In this document: one piece after another, positions 35,986 through 46,750 of the stretch | How positions within the stretch are numbered: position 1 is the stretch's first letter | Layout: every line of letters starts with the position of its first letter | Origin: GCA-2746795 sp963747345 | Lineage (GTDB): Bacteria; Chloroflexota; Anaerolineae; Promineifilales; Promineifilaceae | Direction: 5' to 3' | Assembly (NCBI GenBank): GCA_963747345.1 | Contig: CAVVFA010000002.1 | Coordinates: forward strand, 1-64,000 | DNA: 64,000 bases | The notes under the pieces: generated by a model | The model's database searches: none | Told to the model about the DNA's origin: nothing | The model's input: the letters and a program-made list of their open reading frames with translations, nothing else | Program-made: the position numbers and the translations under genes

Positions 35986-38900
35986 TTAACGATTTACAGT
36001 AACTTTTTTCTGTTGCCCAAACTTGTACATCAATAAAGCGGTAACAGTAACCGTCAGCAGCAAGCCTGCGACAACCAGCCAACCGCCACCGCCTGATTCA
36101 GCCGTGAAAGATTGTAGGGTAACGGCCGTTGGTGCCCCATTTGTTTGCGCGATTAAGAAAGGCGAGAATCCAGTGGTATCACCCCGCACCCAGGTGAGAC
36201 GGCCTTCTATTGCTGTGCCACTGGCTGCATTACCGGTTAACTCCTGCCATGCCCCGCTGCTGTAATGAAAAACACGAGGGCTGGCGGGCACAGAGCTGGT
36301 CGGTGCCCATAATGTCACCGCGGCCGCCCCAGATGTGGTCGGCGTAATGTTGAAGCAGCGTCCAGCGTAGGCGGGGGAGCCTGCGCCCGTGCTGGTGCAA
36401 AACTCAGTCACGAGATCTACCGCTTTCACAGAGACAGTGGTAGTCACCCAGATCGCCGCTGGGAGCCAGATCCACACCACGATAGACATCTGTGCCACCG
36501 CTGGTCTGGATTTGCAGGAAGTTGACTGTGCCACTGGCAACAGTCTTGTGTTTCTTGCAGGATGCCGCCGTTATGGGTGAAACGGCCGTTTACCGTAAAA
36601 GCATAGTCTGGGTTCACAATAACCGTGCCGCTCTCCTGACGGTAACGCCCGCTAACAGCCAGAGGACTGCCAAAGTTAATAGTGCCCATGTAGCCATTGT
36701 CGATAATAATTCCAGCCACCGCTGGAATATTTGCAGTGGCAGGATCGGATGAAGTAGCATCAAACCGGACAACATCAGTGGCAGTGGGCGCAACATCGCC
36801 CACCCAATTGGCCGCCGTAGACCAGTTACTATCTGCGCCACCGCCATCCCAAATTAACGGCAAAACTTCTAGTTGCAGTTTAAACACACTGAAAGCATAT
36901 GCCTGCCTAACAGAGGTATCGGCTTCCGCACGAACTTTGAAATCTCCATCCGCCCCAGGCTGAATGCCTGTCCAACTGGCAACATAACCATTAGCAGTGT
37001 TCTCGCCTGTATTGAATGCCGCAGTATCATTGGTAAAGGTGGTTGTCTTTTTGGTGACACCCGTTGAACTTGTGTTAACAGCAGTAGTGGCATCGCTGAG
37101 CGTGAATCGAGTGATGCGGTCGGTATAATCACCATCCCTGTTCGCGGAGGTAGTGAAGGCATACGTTTTCGCAGGGTCCAGGCCGGTAAAAGTTACATCT
37201 ACCCACCAGCCAGTCTCATCACCGTATTGGATGACACCGGGCATATCTGCAATGCCATGGAAAGTGTTATAGGCGTCCGTACCCAGTGCAGTTTCAGATC
37301 CCCCATATTGTCCAATGTTTACATTGGGGTCTCCATTTACAGTGAAGGCAGCTGTCACGGGTGTATTGTTTCCAGTAATATAATCTTTCAGCAAGCCCGT
37401 TGCGGTGCCAACAGAAGGGATAGTGTAAGTGGTAACGTTGGTAGCAAGTTGTCCAGAAGCCCAGGCGCTGTCGTTGTAGGCGATCCAACCCGTCGGCACC
37501 TCTGGTGGAATGGCATAAGTTACGGTTAGCAGCGGCCGATTGGCGGTAGTGACAGCTTCGCTTGAATAGAGGGTAACGCCATCGTCGGCAGTTGGGAGAA
37601 AGATCCACCCCAGGTTACTCGTGGGATTGGCAGACCATTGCTGCAAGCTGGCAGTTGTATTAATTGTGTAGGCAGTACTGGCTGCGGTAGCAGGCGCCGA
37701 AGCGATCAAATCCACATACTCATCTGCCTGGACACCAGCTTCTCCGCCAAAATTATTCCAGGTGACAGTCGTTACCGGCCAGTCAACCAGGATTTCGTAC
37801 ACATTGGCAGGATCACCTTGGGCAGTAGATGCGCCAGACAAGTCTGTGGTCATATACCGCAGGCTTGCGGAAATGATGGTCGCGCCGTTCGGGATGGGGC
37901 CGCCTTCAGAGTTAAAGATATTGGTGAAGCGAACTAACGTAACTTCATCTGTCGGTGTTATTGTCCCACTCTAGTACATGTCTGGCGCTGTAATTGGTGT
38001 TTACATCTGCGGTCATTTCCCGGATAAAGGTATCGACTGTGCCAGTATACCCATCAACCCCTTGCTGGAATGTGACTGTTTGTGTCGTCGCCTCCGGCGT
38101 TGTGGCGCAAGCAATTGCCGTGTAGGCAGAGTCACCAAGGCTGTTTGTGGCACGCACCCGGTAACAATAGGTGCTCTCGGCATTCAAACCCGTATCCGCA
38201 TATGTCGTGGTGTTGGCAGAGACAGTAGCCAACGGCGTAAACGTCCCGATACTGCCCGTTGTGGAGCGCTCAATCTCAAAGTCATCTTCATTGTCAGCAT
38301 TATCCGTCCAACTCAGATCTATCCGAGTAGGCGATGCCGCTGTCGCCGACAAAGCCGTGGGCGCCGCCGGTGGCGCAGTAGGCGGAATACTGTACTCAAT
38401 GACAAGCAGTGGCGCCGCAGCAGGCCTCACCCTCATAGGCTTCAGCTACGCGCTGACCAGTACCCTTGTACAATATAGACCATGGCATTGCCGCTCGCCC
38501 AGCCGCCTCGATTGACAATTTCCTGTACCACTGCTGAGATATCCGGTGTCTGGTGTTTTACATCAACCGTATTCCATGCCCCAGGGGACCAGGCTGCGGA
38601 TGCCGCTGTCAGGGCACGGGTGGAAATATTGGAGGTGGCGGCTGTAAATGTGGCTGGGTTATCGGCGGCCTGACCGTAGATGGTTAGAGCCGATGGATTG
38701 ATATTCGTGGTTTCATCTGTTTCAAACTCAATGTAGGCGCTCTGGATCACAGCTCCAACAGGTACTAAAACATTTTGGAAGCGCATCCCTACAATTTGAT
38801 ATAGCAGTACCATCGCGGATTAACTCCAAATCAGTGCTGGTCAAATCCATTGCATTGGTACTAATATTCTGTTCTGCATCGTCAGAACCCGATTCACCCT

Positions 38901-40076
38901 GACCTGTACCGTTGTGTTGGCACTCACCATATCATAACTAAGCGTGAATTGACTATCGCTGTCGGTTTTGTAGTCACCAGTGCCGCTGTTGCGGGTTGGC
39001 GAGTAAGTCTCTACGTCAATGGTGTCGGTGCTCGGATGGAAGGTCATGATACGCAGCCAACCGTCACCCCCATTGGCTTCAGCCTGGTAATCGCTCATAC
39101 GTAAGTGGACTGGTTTATTACATGAGTTAGTCCTGGTGAGCTGGGCTTCACCCGGAGTACCCCCGGAGTGGTTGTGGCCGCTCAAGATCAGGAATACATT
39201 GCAGTGATCGGCCAAGACATTGGCCAGAACAGTGGGGATACCGCCCTCGGTACTAACCGTGTCATCGTCCTCGAGGAATTGGTGCGTGGAGATGATCGCT
39301 CGACGATCTGGGTAGGCATCCAACACAGCATCGATCCAGGCGGGCGTGTCAGTGGGAAAGTTGTACTCAGCCGCGATGTTGATGAAGTCCATACCACCAG
39401 CGGAGAAGAGTACGTAGTTATTTTTCCACAGGCGATCGGTGTAGGAGCCGCTTACGGAGCTATCCACCCCGCCTTTGTACCCGCCGTACCAGGCGTGTTC
39501 TTGGTAACTCTTAATACCATTAGCATAAGAGGTCGCGAGAGCAATCGTCGCTGGTAGATTTCTATCATACCGATCTGCAGGGTTATTATTATTGATAGTG
39601 AGGATGGTGTCGTAGTCGTGGTTGCCAGGGGCAATGCCAATCGCAATATTGTTTTGGTTCAATTTGAGCAGCGCCTGAGCTGCACGATTCCACTGTGTGT
39701 CGTTGTTGTCGTTAACGATATCACCCAGATGATCAACAAGCACGATGTTACGATTTGCTCGTTGATTGATAATCCACGTGGCTTGGTCATTAAAAATCTG
39801 GAAATTTATGCCACTATTGGAGTAGTTCTGCGTGTCGGGCAGGGCAATGATGGTGAAATCATCACCAACCGCTGTGCTCGCCTGAGGGCTGTGAAGTGTG
39901 ACATCCAAAAGTTCTTCTTCCGCCCCATAAACACCCACGCCAAGCGCCTCATTCGAGGGGGAGATGCGTATGGGTGAATCAGTTGAAGCTGCTTGAGAAT
40001 GCCCCACGTTAACGAATAAGAGTACCATTAACAGACTGAACAAAATAAAAACTGAATTCAATTGCTTCTGGAACAT
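35986..40076 (-). CDS. Giant secreted metallophosphoesterase with DNRLRE and fibronectin-III domains, several frame breaks
   Basis: The start at 40076 follows GGGAGGG; the total is about 1360 residues. A signal peptide (about 1-30) precedes a calcineurin-like phosphoesterase with ALPDTQNY, VDHLGDIVND, APGNHDYD, ISTHQF and LSGHNHSGG metal-binding motifs (about residues 75-330). Downstream come a DNRLRE-type module (AYIEFETDETTNINPSALTI), a fibronectin type III module (APTALSATAASPTRIDLSW) and a second DNRLRE module (VDWPVTTVTWNNFGG). A large beta domain and a WDGGGADSNWSTAANW autotransporter-like strand repeat follow. A C-terminal helix and KKVTVNR form a membrane anchor. Breaks near 38825, 38440, 37950 and 36530 need single-base fixes. 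It is probably a surface enzyme for nucleotides or phosphoesters. The 5' three quarters hold no palindrome, unlike neighbouring genes. Confidence 0.75.
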
Positions 40077-40742
40077 GATTAAACCCTCCCTATTTGTAAA
40101 CTAAATTCGAACACCTATAAAATATATTTGGATCCTGCTACGCTTAAGCTGCCAAATAAAAATCGCCACTAGATCATCCAGTTTTTTAACATCTGCGGTT
40201 CAGGCAGCTACACCAACCCTCCTGAATTTAATGGCGAGTAACAGCCGCAATTACCTTCAAGGAGGTGTATTAAATATACTTTTTTGTTGATAAGTTGGGA
40301 CTCCCGGTTCCTTTGGCTCCTGTTTCAGAAATGTTAACAGCTAATTGAAGCACAAACAGTCAATCAAGTTAGAGGTATCATCTTCACAGAGCTACTCAAT
40401 ATATGGCTTGAAGTAGGTTTCAGCTGCGGGCGGAAAGTGCCAGAATAGCGTCTTTTTTTTCCAAAAAGCGTCTAAAAACTCTTGTTCTTCTATTAAATTA
40501 ACAAACTTGTCGATTTTTTATGCACAAGAAAACTAAATTTATTACCCTAGTAGATAATAACATGAAAATCAGTTTAAAAAGGTTAGGATTTGGTTGTAAA
40601 AAGTACCAGCGTACTATTGCCCAAAAACCCAAGCTGAATTTGTTTTTATGGTGACTGAAAAATAATTCCAGCCAGGGTGTAAACGAGGAATAGACGCAGT
40701 GGCCTATTAAAAATGGTCATGAGGGAGGGCTGTTAACGGCCG
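40077..40742. other. AT-rich intergenic region, 666 bp
   Basis: Contains the promoter and leader of the leftward phosphoesterase gene. On the minus strand a stretch near 40290-40330 (AGCCAAAGGAACCGGGAG followed by TCCC) and GC-rich islands in AT-rich DNA look as if they could fold, but I cannot match them to a known riboswitch. No open reading frame or RNA gene is evident. The palindrome at 40735 overlaps the end of ansA. Confidence 0.35.
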
Positions 40743-41768
40743 TTATCCCGTCAACTCCCCCCGTAAATCTTGCTGCATCAAGGCCCGAATCGTAGCCACA
40801 TCCTCATACACACTGAGCAAATACGCCAGCTTCGTCAGCGCCGCTTCCGGTGTCATGTCGAAGCCGCTGATCACACCCAACTCTGCCAATTCTGCCCCGG
40901 TGGCATATTTACCCTGATCGACTTTGCCGCGTAAACACTGGGTACAGTTCACAATGACCACGCCCCGTTCACCCGCCTCTGCCAGCACGCGCAAAAATGC
41001 TTTGTCACTGGTTGGCCCATTGCCAGAACCATACGTCTCCAAAACCAGACCGCGCAGGGGTGGCTGCAATACATTCGCCAAAATTTGGGCCGAAATGCCG
41101 GGAAACAAGCGAAACGCGCCCACAAAACCAGGTTCCCGAATTTCGCGCAGGTCAATTTTTAGGCCAGCAACGGCCGTTAATGACCTGATGAGATTGTGCC
41201 GCAGCTCAATGCCAACGCCCAACGTTGCCAGCGCCGGATAGTTGGGCGAAGCAAAGGCGTCAAAGCCATCAGCATCTATCTTGACAGTACGGCAGCCGCG
41301 AAACAGTTTGCTGTTGAAATAGAGGCACACCTCAGGGATGACGACCTCGTGCGCCGCCAACAGCAGGGCGGAAATCAAATTATCCTGCGCGTCGTTGCGC
41401 AGTTCGCACAGCGGAATCTGTGAGCCGGTGACGATGACCGGTTTCGCCAGATTTTTGAGCATAAAGGCCAACGCCGATGCGGTGTAGGCCATGGTGTCGG
41501 TGCCGTGCAAGACGATGAAGCCATCATAGTCGTGGTAATGGTCGCAAATGTCGCGGGCAATTTTGGACCAATCGGCTGGCGACATGTCGGGCGAGTCGAA
41601 GAGGGGATCGTATTGGTGGATGGTGTACTCGGGTAAATCGGGATGGTGGAAGGCGGGGTTGACCGCCATGAGTTCTTGCAGAAAGTTGGGAATGGGCAGG
41701 TAACGGCCGTTTACCTTCTTCATGCCAATCGTGCCGCCGGTATAGATAATGTAGACTCGCTTTTTCAT
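40743..41768 (-). CDS. ansA: Type I (cytoplasmic) L-asparaginase
   Basis: A 341-residue enzyme that hydrolyses asparagine to aspartate and ammonia. The start at 41768 (MKKRVYIIYTGGTIGM) leads directly into the first catalytic threonine motif (TGGTIG). The second, GFIVLHGTDTMAYTASALAFML, and the serine/lysine region (VTGSQIPL) are intact. No signal peptide is present, in line with the cytoplasmic AnsA type. The stop codon TAA lies inside the palindrome at 40735, and further copies encode LTAVAG and VNGRYL. It lies between two giant surface-protein genes without clear partners. Confidence 0.92.
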   Translation of the reverse strand: MKKRVYIIYTGGTIGMKKVNGRYLPIPNFLQELMAVNPAFHHPDLPEYTIHQYDPLFDSPDMSPADWSKIARDICDHYHDYDGFIVLHGTDTMAYTASALAFMLKNLAKPVIVTGSQIPLCELRNDAQDNLISALLLAAHEVVIPEVCLYFNSKLFRGCRTVKIDADGFDAFASPNYPALATLGVGIELRHNLIRSLTAVAGLKIDLREIREPGFVGAFRLFPGISAQILANVLQPPLRGLVLETYGSGNGPTSDKAFLRVLAEAGERGVVIVNCTQCLRGKVDQGKYATGAELAELGVISGFDMTPEAALTKLAYLLSVYEDVATIRALMQQDLRGELTG

Positions 41769-41951
41769 CAATTGCACCCTTTATCGCACAAAACAGGTGG
41801 GAAATCAGTCCCGTGCCAGGCAAAAAAACAGAGATTTTTCGCTTTTTTCACATGCCTTTCAGTTAGACTAATGATTGGCTTCTGTGCGTTTCATCTCTGG
41901 AATTCAACAGTAAATCGCGCATGAAAAGCCAAGAGTATATTGAAAAAATCG

Positions 41952-41978
41952 TTTTTAGCCGCCAGTGCGTGCTAAAAA
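41952..41978. other. Hairpin upstream of the beta-helix protein gene
   Basis: TTTTTAGC (41952-41959) and GCTAAAAA (41971-41978) pair across an 11-base loop, 45 bp before the start of the surface protein gene. It could be a leader hairpin or operator. Confidence 0.5.
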
Positions 41979-42022
41979 TCTCAAGATAGTATGCAGTTGA
42001 TCGTTGTCTTATGGAGGACAAC

Positions 42023-45000
42023 ATGAACATTTATACAGCTTTTCTTCAAGGGCGGCGGTATCGGGTAACGGCCGTTCTCCTCTTCATTTTACTTTTCGTT
42101 TTAGCCAGCAACACAGGCTTCGGCTGCCAGCAGCAGCGATTAACTTTGAAAGCTACAGCCTGGGCACTATCAATGGGCAGGACGGGTGGAGCATGACAGG
42201 CCCATTTGACGTGGCCGTGGTCGCCAATACTTATGGTTATCCAACGTTTGGTACGCAAAGTTTGCGTATTTCTAATGCCATTACCAGCGGCAGCTTTGGA
42301 GACCAGACTTTTTCCAAAGCGCTGGTTGATGAAGCGGGCGAAACCTCTGCTACAAACGGCGGTTTGTCTGGTGGTACCCGCCAGGCCTATTTTGAAGCCT
42401 CGTGGGATTTCGCTTCGACTGTGCCAGGAGTAGAACAGGCAGGTCTGCAAGTGACAGCCAGCCCTGATCGCGGCGATGGCGCTCGTATGAGTTGGATTCA
42501 GATGGCTGATATGCCTGGCGGATTGGCCGTTAATTTTTACGATTATGAAAAAAGTTTAGACAATACGTGTAATGGTAATTTTAGGTTAGCTTCAGTTGCA
42601 TCTGGCCTTGACCGTACCATCCCCCACAACGTTAAAGTCACTATGCAGTTTGTGGATGGTGTGAGTAACGATGTCGTCCAAGTTTATGTGGATGGAGTAC
42701 TGATGCATACGGGTCTCAGTTGGGAAGATTATTTTAGAGATTGTGAATCTCCTGAAAGCCGTACTGTTGATTCGATTCTTTTCAGAGGCGGAGGAACGGC
42801 CGTTCCTGCCAACAGCGGTAACGGTTTCCTGATCGACAACATGACCACCTACTCCGGCCCCGTCAGCCAAACGGTTGTCGAAGTCTCGCCAGCGAACATG
42901 AATGGCTGGGGATTTTTGCAAGAAACGGCCGTTGCTTCCGGCAGCATCGTTAGCGGTCCCGCCACACCGCCATCCGGCACAGGCAGCGCCCAACTAACCG
43001 TAGATGGCACAGGCAGTGAACTGATTGGCGCAGGCAGTTTTGGCGGCACGTATTTGCGTGACATCAATGCACTCACCTACCATACTTACCGCCAAAGCGG
43101 GGCAGCCAATCTGGCTCCAGCCCTCCAGTTCAACATTGACTACGATCTGACCGATGCGGATACAGGCTGGCAAGGCCGTCTGGTTTACGAACCCACCTAC
43201 TCTGGAACAGACCCTTCGACAGGGGTGTGGGAAATGTGGAATGCCTTGAGTAGTACCGCCAGGTGGTGGGCCAGCGGCGCTCCTGGCGACAGCTTGTGTC
43301 CACAAGGCCCATCCTGCACCTGGGGCGAGATTTTGCTCAACTTTCCCAATGCCGGCATCCATGCCACGCTTCCCGGAATTGGGTTTAAGGCAGGCAGTGG
43401 GTGGACAGGCGGCTTTGTGGGCAATGTCGATGATTTCACCATTCAGCTCAAGGGCAGCAGCATCCGCTACAATTTCGAGAATTCGCCTTGCCAAAATCTG
43501 ACCCAAAGCACCGCCCACAATACCATTCAGGGAGCCATCGACAGTGCCAATACAAACGATGTCATTCAGTGCAATGCAGGCACCTATGCCGAGAATATCA
43601 CGGTAAACAAGGCCATTTCTCTCATTGGCGCTGGCAGTGATTGCAGCGATGATTCACTCAATACGGTCATCCAAAAAGCGGCCAATTTGCCGATTGTGAC
43701 CCTGGCGGCTTCTGGAACGGCCGTTAATCCGCTTCTCCTGCAAGACCTGTGTATCCACCCACAGGGCGTGTTTGGCATAAACATCCCCAATACCAGCGGC
43801 ACAGTCGCAAACCTGACCCTCGATAATGTTCATGTCATCGGTACCAACGAGACAAACGGCACAGAAAATGAACAAGGACTTGTGGTAAACACAACCGCCA
43901 GCCTGACTGATTTGGTGATTACAGATTCCGCTTTTGATCATCTTACCTATGGCTGGTATTTTGCCAAACAAGTCTCACCCATAGGCGACACCAGCACTGT
44001 GGCGCGGGTAACGGTTACAAATACCAGCTTTAGTGATAACGATGCCAAGGGTCTCTACGTCGAGAAACTGTCTGATGCTACTTTTACGGGCGGTAATGTG
44101 AACAATAATGGCATTAATACCAGTTTTTGGAACGCACGCTGGAATGGCGGCTTCGATATCAATCTCAAAGCGGGTACTTATCAAAATCTGGTGTTTGATG
44201 GCATAAATTTCACGAACAACGGCCTGGGTGTGCGTGATGGCGTGGCACTCATGCTCAAAGCACGTGATGACGGTGCGACTTATGGAGCCAATCCCGCCAC
44301 GTTAACGAATGTACGCATTCAAAACAGTACCATCACCGGGAATGAACGAGGTATTCGTTTGGGCGAAGTCGGGAGAAGCAACGCTGGCCCCACAAACGTA
44401 ACAGTTTCCAGAAATACCCTCTCCAATAATGTGCCTACTTATGGCGGCGCAGATGGCAGTGCTTTAGGGGCTGTTGTTCTGTTGGCTAACGGGAACGTGA
44501 CGGTGAAGGGCAATACGATAAATGGAAATCCTCAAGTCTTTAGCCAGAGTTTGGGGACACTGACAGCTTACGCCAACAATATTACCAACTTCACGAATGC
44601 TGGCCTGACGAGTGCTGTGGGAACTGTAAACGGCCGTCATAATTGGTGGGGCACTTACGCCAGTCAACCCACAGGCGTAGACAATGATAGTTGGGCCTTC
44701 TTGTTAGGCGCAGTGGTCAGCACCTGGACAGATGGCACCGGAACAGTCACATTGGCGGATGGCACTGCGGGTGCTAATTCCAGTTTTGCGGGAAACGGCA
44801 CCTTAGTCATTGTCAATCATGGCAGCGGCCTGGGAAACGTGCCCTTTGGCAAGGGCATCCCGGCTGATACCGGCGCTTCCCAATGCGCAGATTTCTATGA
44901 TTTCTTCGCCATTGGCGGCAGCGGCACCTACAATGTCAGCATTCCCGTTAATGGCACAATTTGCACGAGCGGCGACATTGATGCAAAGCTGTTTCAATTT

Positions 45001-45285
45001 GCGCTCAATGGCAGTGATGCCCCAGATTTAGCTTGCTCGCCTGATACTGCCTGTTGGAATACCATCGCCGCGACCCGTGCTGGTGATGTTTTAACGTCTA
45101 CTGTTGATTGGACAATGCTGCGCGGCACACCGTTTGCCGCTCCCAGTGCCAACAACAACGACCCAACGGCCGTTTCCCTGGCTACCTTCTCTGCTTCAAC
45201 CCATAGTACGGGGGGGATAACGGCCGTTTTGGCACTGCTCCTCACGTTAACCGGTTTTGCCCTTTGGAAACACCGCCGGGCATAA
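42023..45285 (+). CDS. Secreted right-handed beta-helix surface protein, frame broken in the signal-peptide region
   Basis: The ATG at 42023 follows GGAGGACAAC and starts MNIYTAFLQGRRYRVTAV, a signal peptide (LLFILLFVLASNTGF). Near 42130 a frame change is needed to reach AAAINFESYSLGTINGQDGW, the mature N-terminus. A jelly-roll-like region (residues about 40-290) and a second beta domain (WGFLQETAVASG..GSAQLTVDG) follow. Then come more than ten parallel beta-helix rungs (TIQGAIDSANTNDVIQCNAGTY, ITDSAFDHL, VTNTSFSDNDAKGLYV, IQNSTITGNERGIRLG), as in pectate-lyase/NosD-like proteins. A C-terminal helix and KHRRA form a sorting-like anchor. It may bind or cleave polysaccharide, but no catalytic residues can be assigned. 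Six exact palindromes are in the gene, all in the TAV phase. A terminator follows. Confidence 0.78.
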
Positions 45286-45312
45286 TCTGCCATTCTTGAA
45301 TGTAAAATATTG

Positions 45313-45348
45313 AAAGACCTGGAAAGCATACGCCTTCCAGGTCTTTTT
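45313..45348 (+). terminator. Rho-independent terminator
   Basis: AAAGACCTGGAA (45313-45324) pairs with TTCCAGGTCTTT (45335-45346) and is followed by T residues, separating the beta-helix gene from the AhpD-like gene. Confidence 0.93.
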
Positions 45349-45379
45349 CTTTATAATGGGGTGAAAGAGGAGTGGCACA

Positions 45380-45949
45380 ATGGCCTGGATCCACATGATT
45401 CCCGAAGCGGAAGCCGAAGGAGAACTTAAAGAAGCCTACGCAAAACTTACCGAACCCTGGGGCGGCGTTGACAACATCATGAAAATTCACAGTTTGAACC
45501 TGCGCTCTTTGTGGGCACATTTTGAACTGTACAAAACCGTCATGTACGGCCGTTCTGGATTGCCTCGTATCCAACGGGAAATGGTAGCCGTGGTCGTGTC
45601 TGCGGCTAACCAATGCCACTACTGAGTGTGCCATCACGGAGCCGGGCTGCTCCGTTTAAGCAAAGATGAAACCCTGGTGGCACACCTCAAACAAAATTGG
45701 CGGCAGGCCGCCCTCAGCGCCGCCGACAGCGCCATGCTCACCTATGCTGAAAAACTCACCCTCGAACCGTGGCACATGGTCGAGGCAGATGTCGTCGCCT
45801 TGCGCGAAGTGGGCTATTCTGATGTCGATATTCTCGACATCAACCAGATCACAGGCTATTATGCCTACGTTAACCGTCTGGCCGCTGGCTTAGGCGTCGA
45901 ATTAGAAGATTTCTGGCAAGCGGCCGAAGGTTTTGCAAACGAGGAGTAA
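45380..45949 (+). CDS. AhpD-like peroxidase-related protein with in-frame UGA, candidate selenoprotein
   Basis: A 189-codon frame with one in-frame TGA at 45623-45625 and no frame change. Before it: MAWIHMIPEAEAEGELKEAY, DNIMKIHSLNLRSLWAHFELY and REMVAVVVSAANQCHY. After it: VCHHGAGLLRLSKDE and ITGYYAYVNRLAAGLGVELEDFW. This is the peroxidase-related AhpD fold, whose redox motif reads CHYC-x-x-x-H; the TGA falls exactly on the second Cys, giving CHYU-V-C-H-H. AhpD-like selenoproteins with CxxU are known in bacteria. A hairpin of bacterial SECIS geometry follows (45636-45655). The start has a weak leader (GAGGAGTGGCACA). It is followed within 4 bp by the arginase-family gene. The alternative is a Cys-to-stop sequencing error or nonsense mutation, but the errors elsewhere in the window are indels, not substitutions. 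Confidence 0.75.
45636..45655 (+). promoter_or_regulatory. Candidate bacterial SECIS hairpin
   Basis: ACGGAGC (45636-45642) pairs perfectly with GCTCCGT (45649-45655) around the loop CGGGCT, whose second base is G. The loop begins 17 bases after the TGA. Bacterial SECIS models require an apical loop 16-37 bases downstream with a G in its first two positions, so both conditions are met. Confidence 0.65.
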
Positions 45950-45953
45950 ACCG

Positions 45954-46718
45954 ATGACAAACCAATACCTGTTAACCCCGTATTTCCTGGATGAACCCAG
46001 ACTCGGACTCGATGATTTAGTCACATCAGATTGGCAAGAGAACCGCCCCGTTCTGAATCCTGGCGAGAAACAGGAACGCATGATCACCCTGTACAAACCG
46101 TTGGCGACCTTCGTAGCCGACACCTTGAAGCAGGGAAATCGCCCTGTCAGTGTGGCTGGTGATTGTTGCACCAGCATCGGCGTGTTGGCCGGCTTGCAAC
46201 AAGCGGCACTGGCGCCCACGCTCATCTGGTTTGATGCGCATGGCGATTTTAACACCTGGGAAACCACACCCAGCGGCTTTTTGGGGGGAATGCCTCTGGC
46301 GATGGCGGTGGGCTTAGGCGAACAAACAATGCTAGACGGTTTGGGCTTACGGCCGTTTCCCCCCGCAAACGTCATCCTTACTGATGGCCGCGACCTGGAC
46401 CCAGGCGAACGCACATTAGTTGAAACATCTGGCATCACCCATTTGCCAGATATGACGGCTTTGCTTGATTACCCATTACCCGCTGGTCCCCTCTACATCC
46501 ACTTTGATACCGACATCATCGATCCGGCCGAAGTGCCCGCCATGAACTATCCAGCCCCTGGCGGCCCTTCATCTGAAACGGTGCGGCAAGTTTTCCGGCA
46601 TTTGGCGAACACGGGCAATGTGGCCGTCGTGTCGCTGTCCTCATGGAACCCGGATTTGGATGAAAACGGCCGTTCTCGTATCATTTGTATGGACTTGTTA
46701 AACGAATTACTCAGCTAG
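45954..46718 (+). CDS. Arginase/agmatinase/formimidoylglutamase-family protein
   Basis: 254 residues; the ATG at 45954 follows GAGGAGTAAACCG, which includes the stop of the AhpD-like gene. Metal-ligand motifs are IWFDAHGDFN (DAHxD) and YIHFDTDIIDPAEVPA (DxDxxD). The first motif, usually GGDHS, reads VAGDCCTSIG here, with Cys replacing the His ligand. The protein should hydrolyse a guanidino or formimino compound with a binuclear metal centre, but the changed ligand makes the substrate and metal uncertain; a non-canonical hydrolase is possible. It is co-transcribed with the candidate selenoprotein upstream and the HPRT gene 32 bp downstream. Confidence 0.82.
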   Translation: MTNQYLLTPYFLDEPRLGLDDLVTSDWQENRPVLNPGEKQERMITLYKPLATFVADTLKQGNRPVSVAGDCCTSIGVLAGLQQAALAPTLIWFDAHGDFNTWETTPSGFLGGMPLAMAVGLGEQTMLDGLGLRPFPPANVILTDGRDLDPGERTLVETSGITHLPDMTALLDYPLPAGPLYIHFDTDIIDPAEVPAMNYPAPGGPSSETVRQVFRHLANTGNVAVVSLSSWNPDLDENGRSRIICMDLLNELLS

Positions 46719-46750
46719 TACCGTCTAGCTATCATAAAAGAGGAAACCTA

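Noticed and set aside
40290..40380. Riboswitch (c-di-GMP, c-di-AMP) in the leader of the phosphoesterase gene
   Set aside because: Some GC-rich patches could fold, but I could not match the required conserved core of any class.
45623..45626. Reading the AhpD-like locus as two separate genes starting at the GTG 45626
   Set aside because: Both halves are in one frame and together give one complete family member; a start inside the active-site motif would be senseless.
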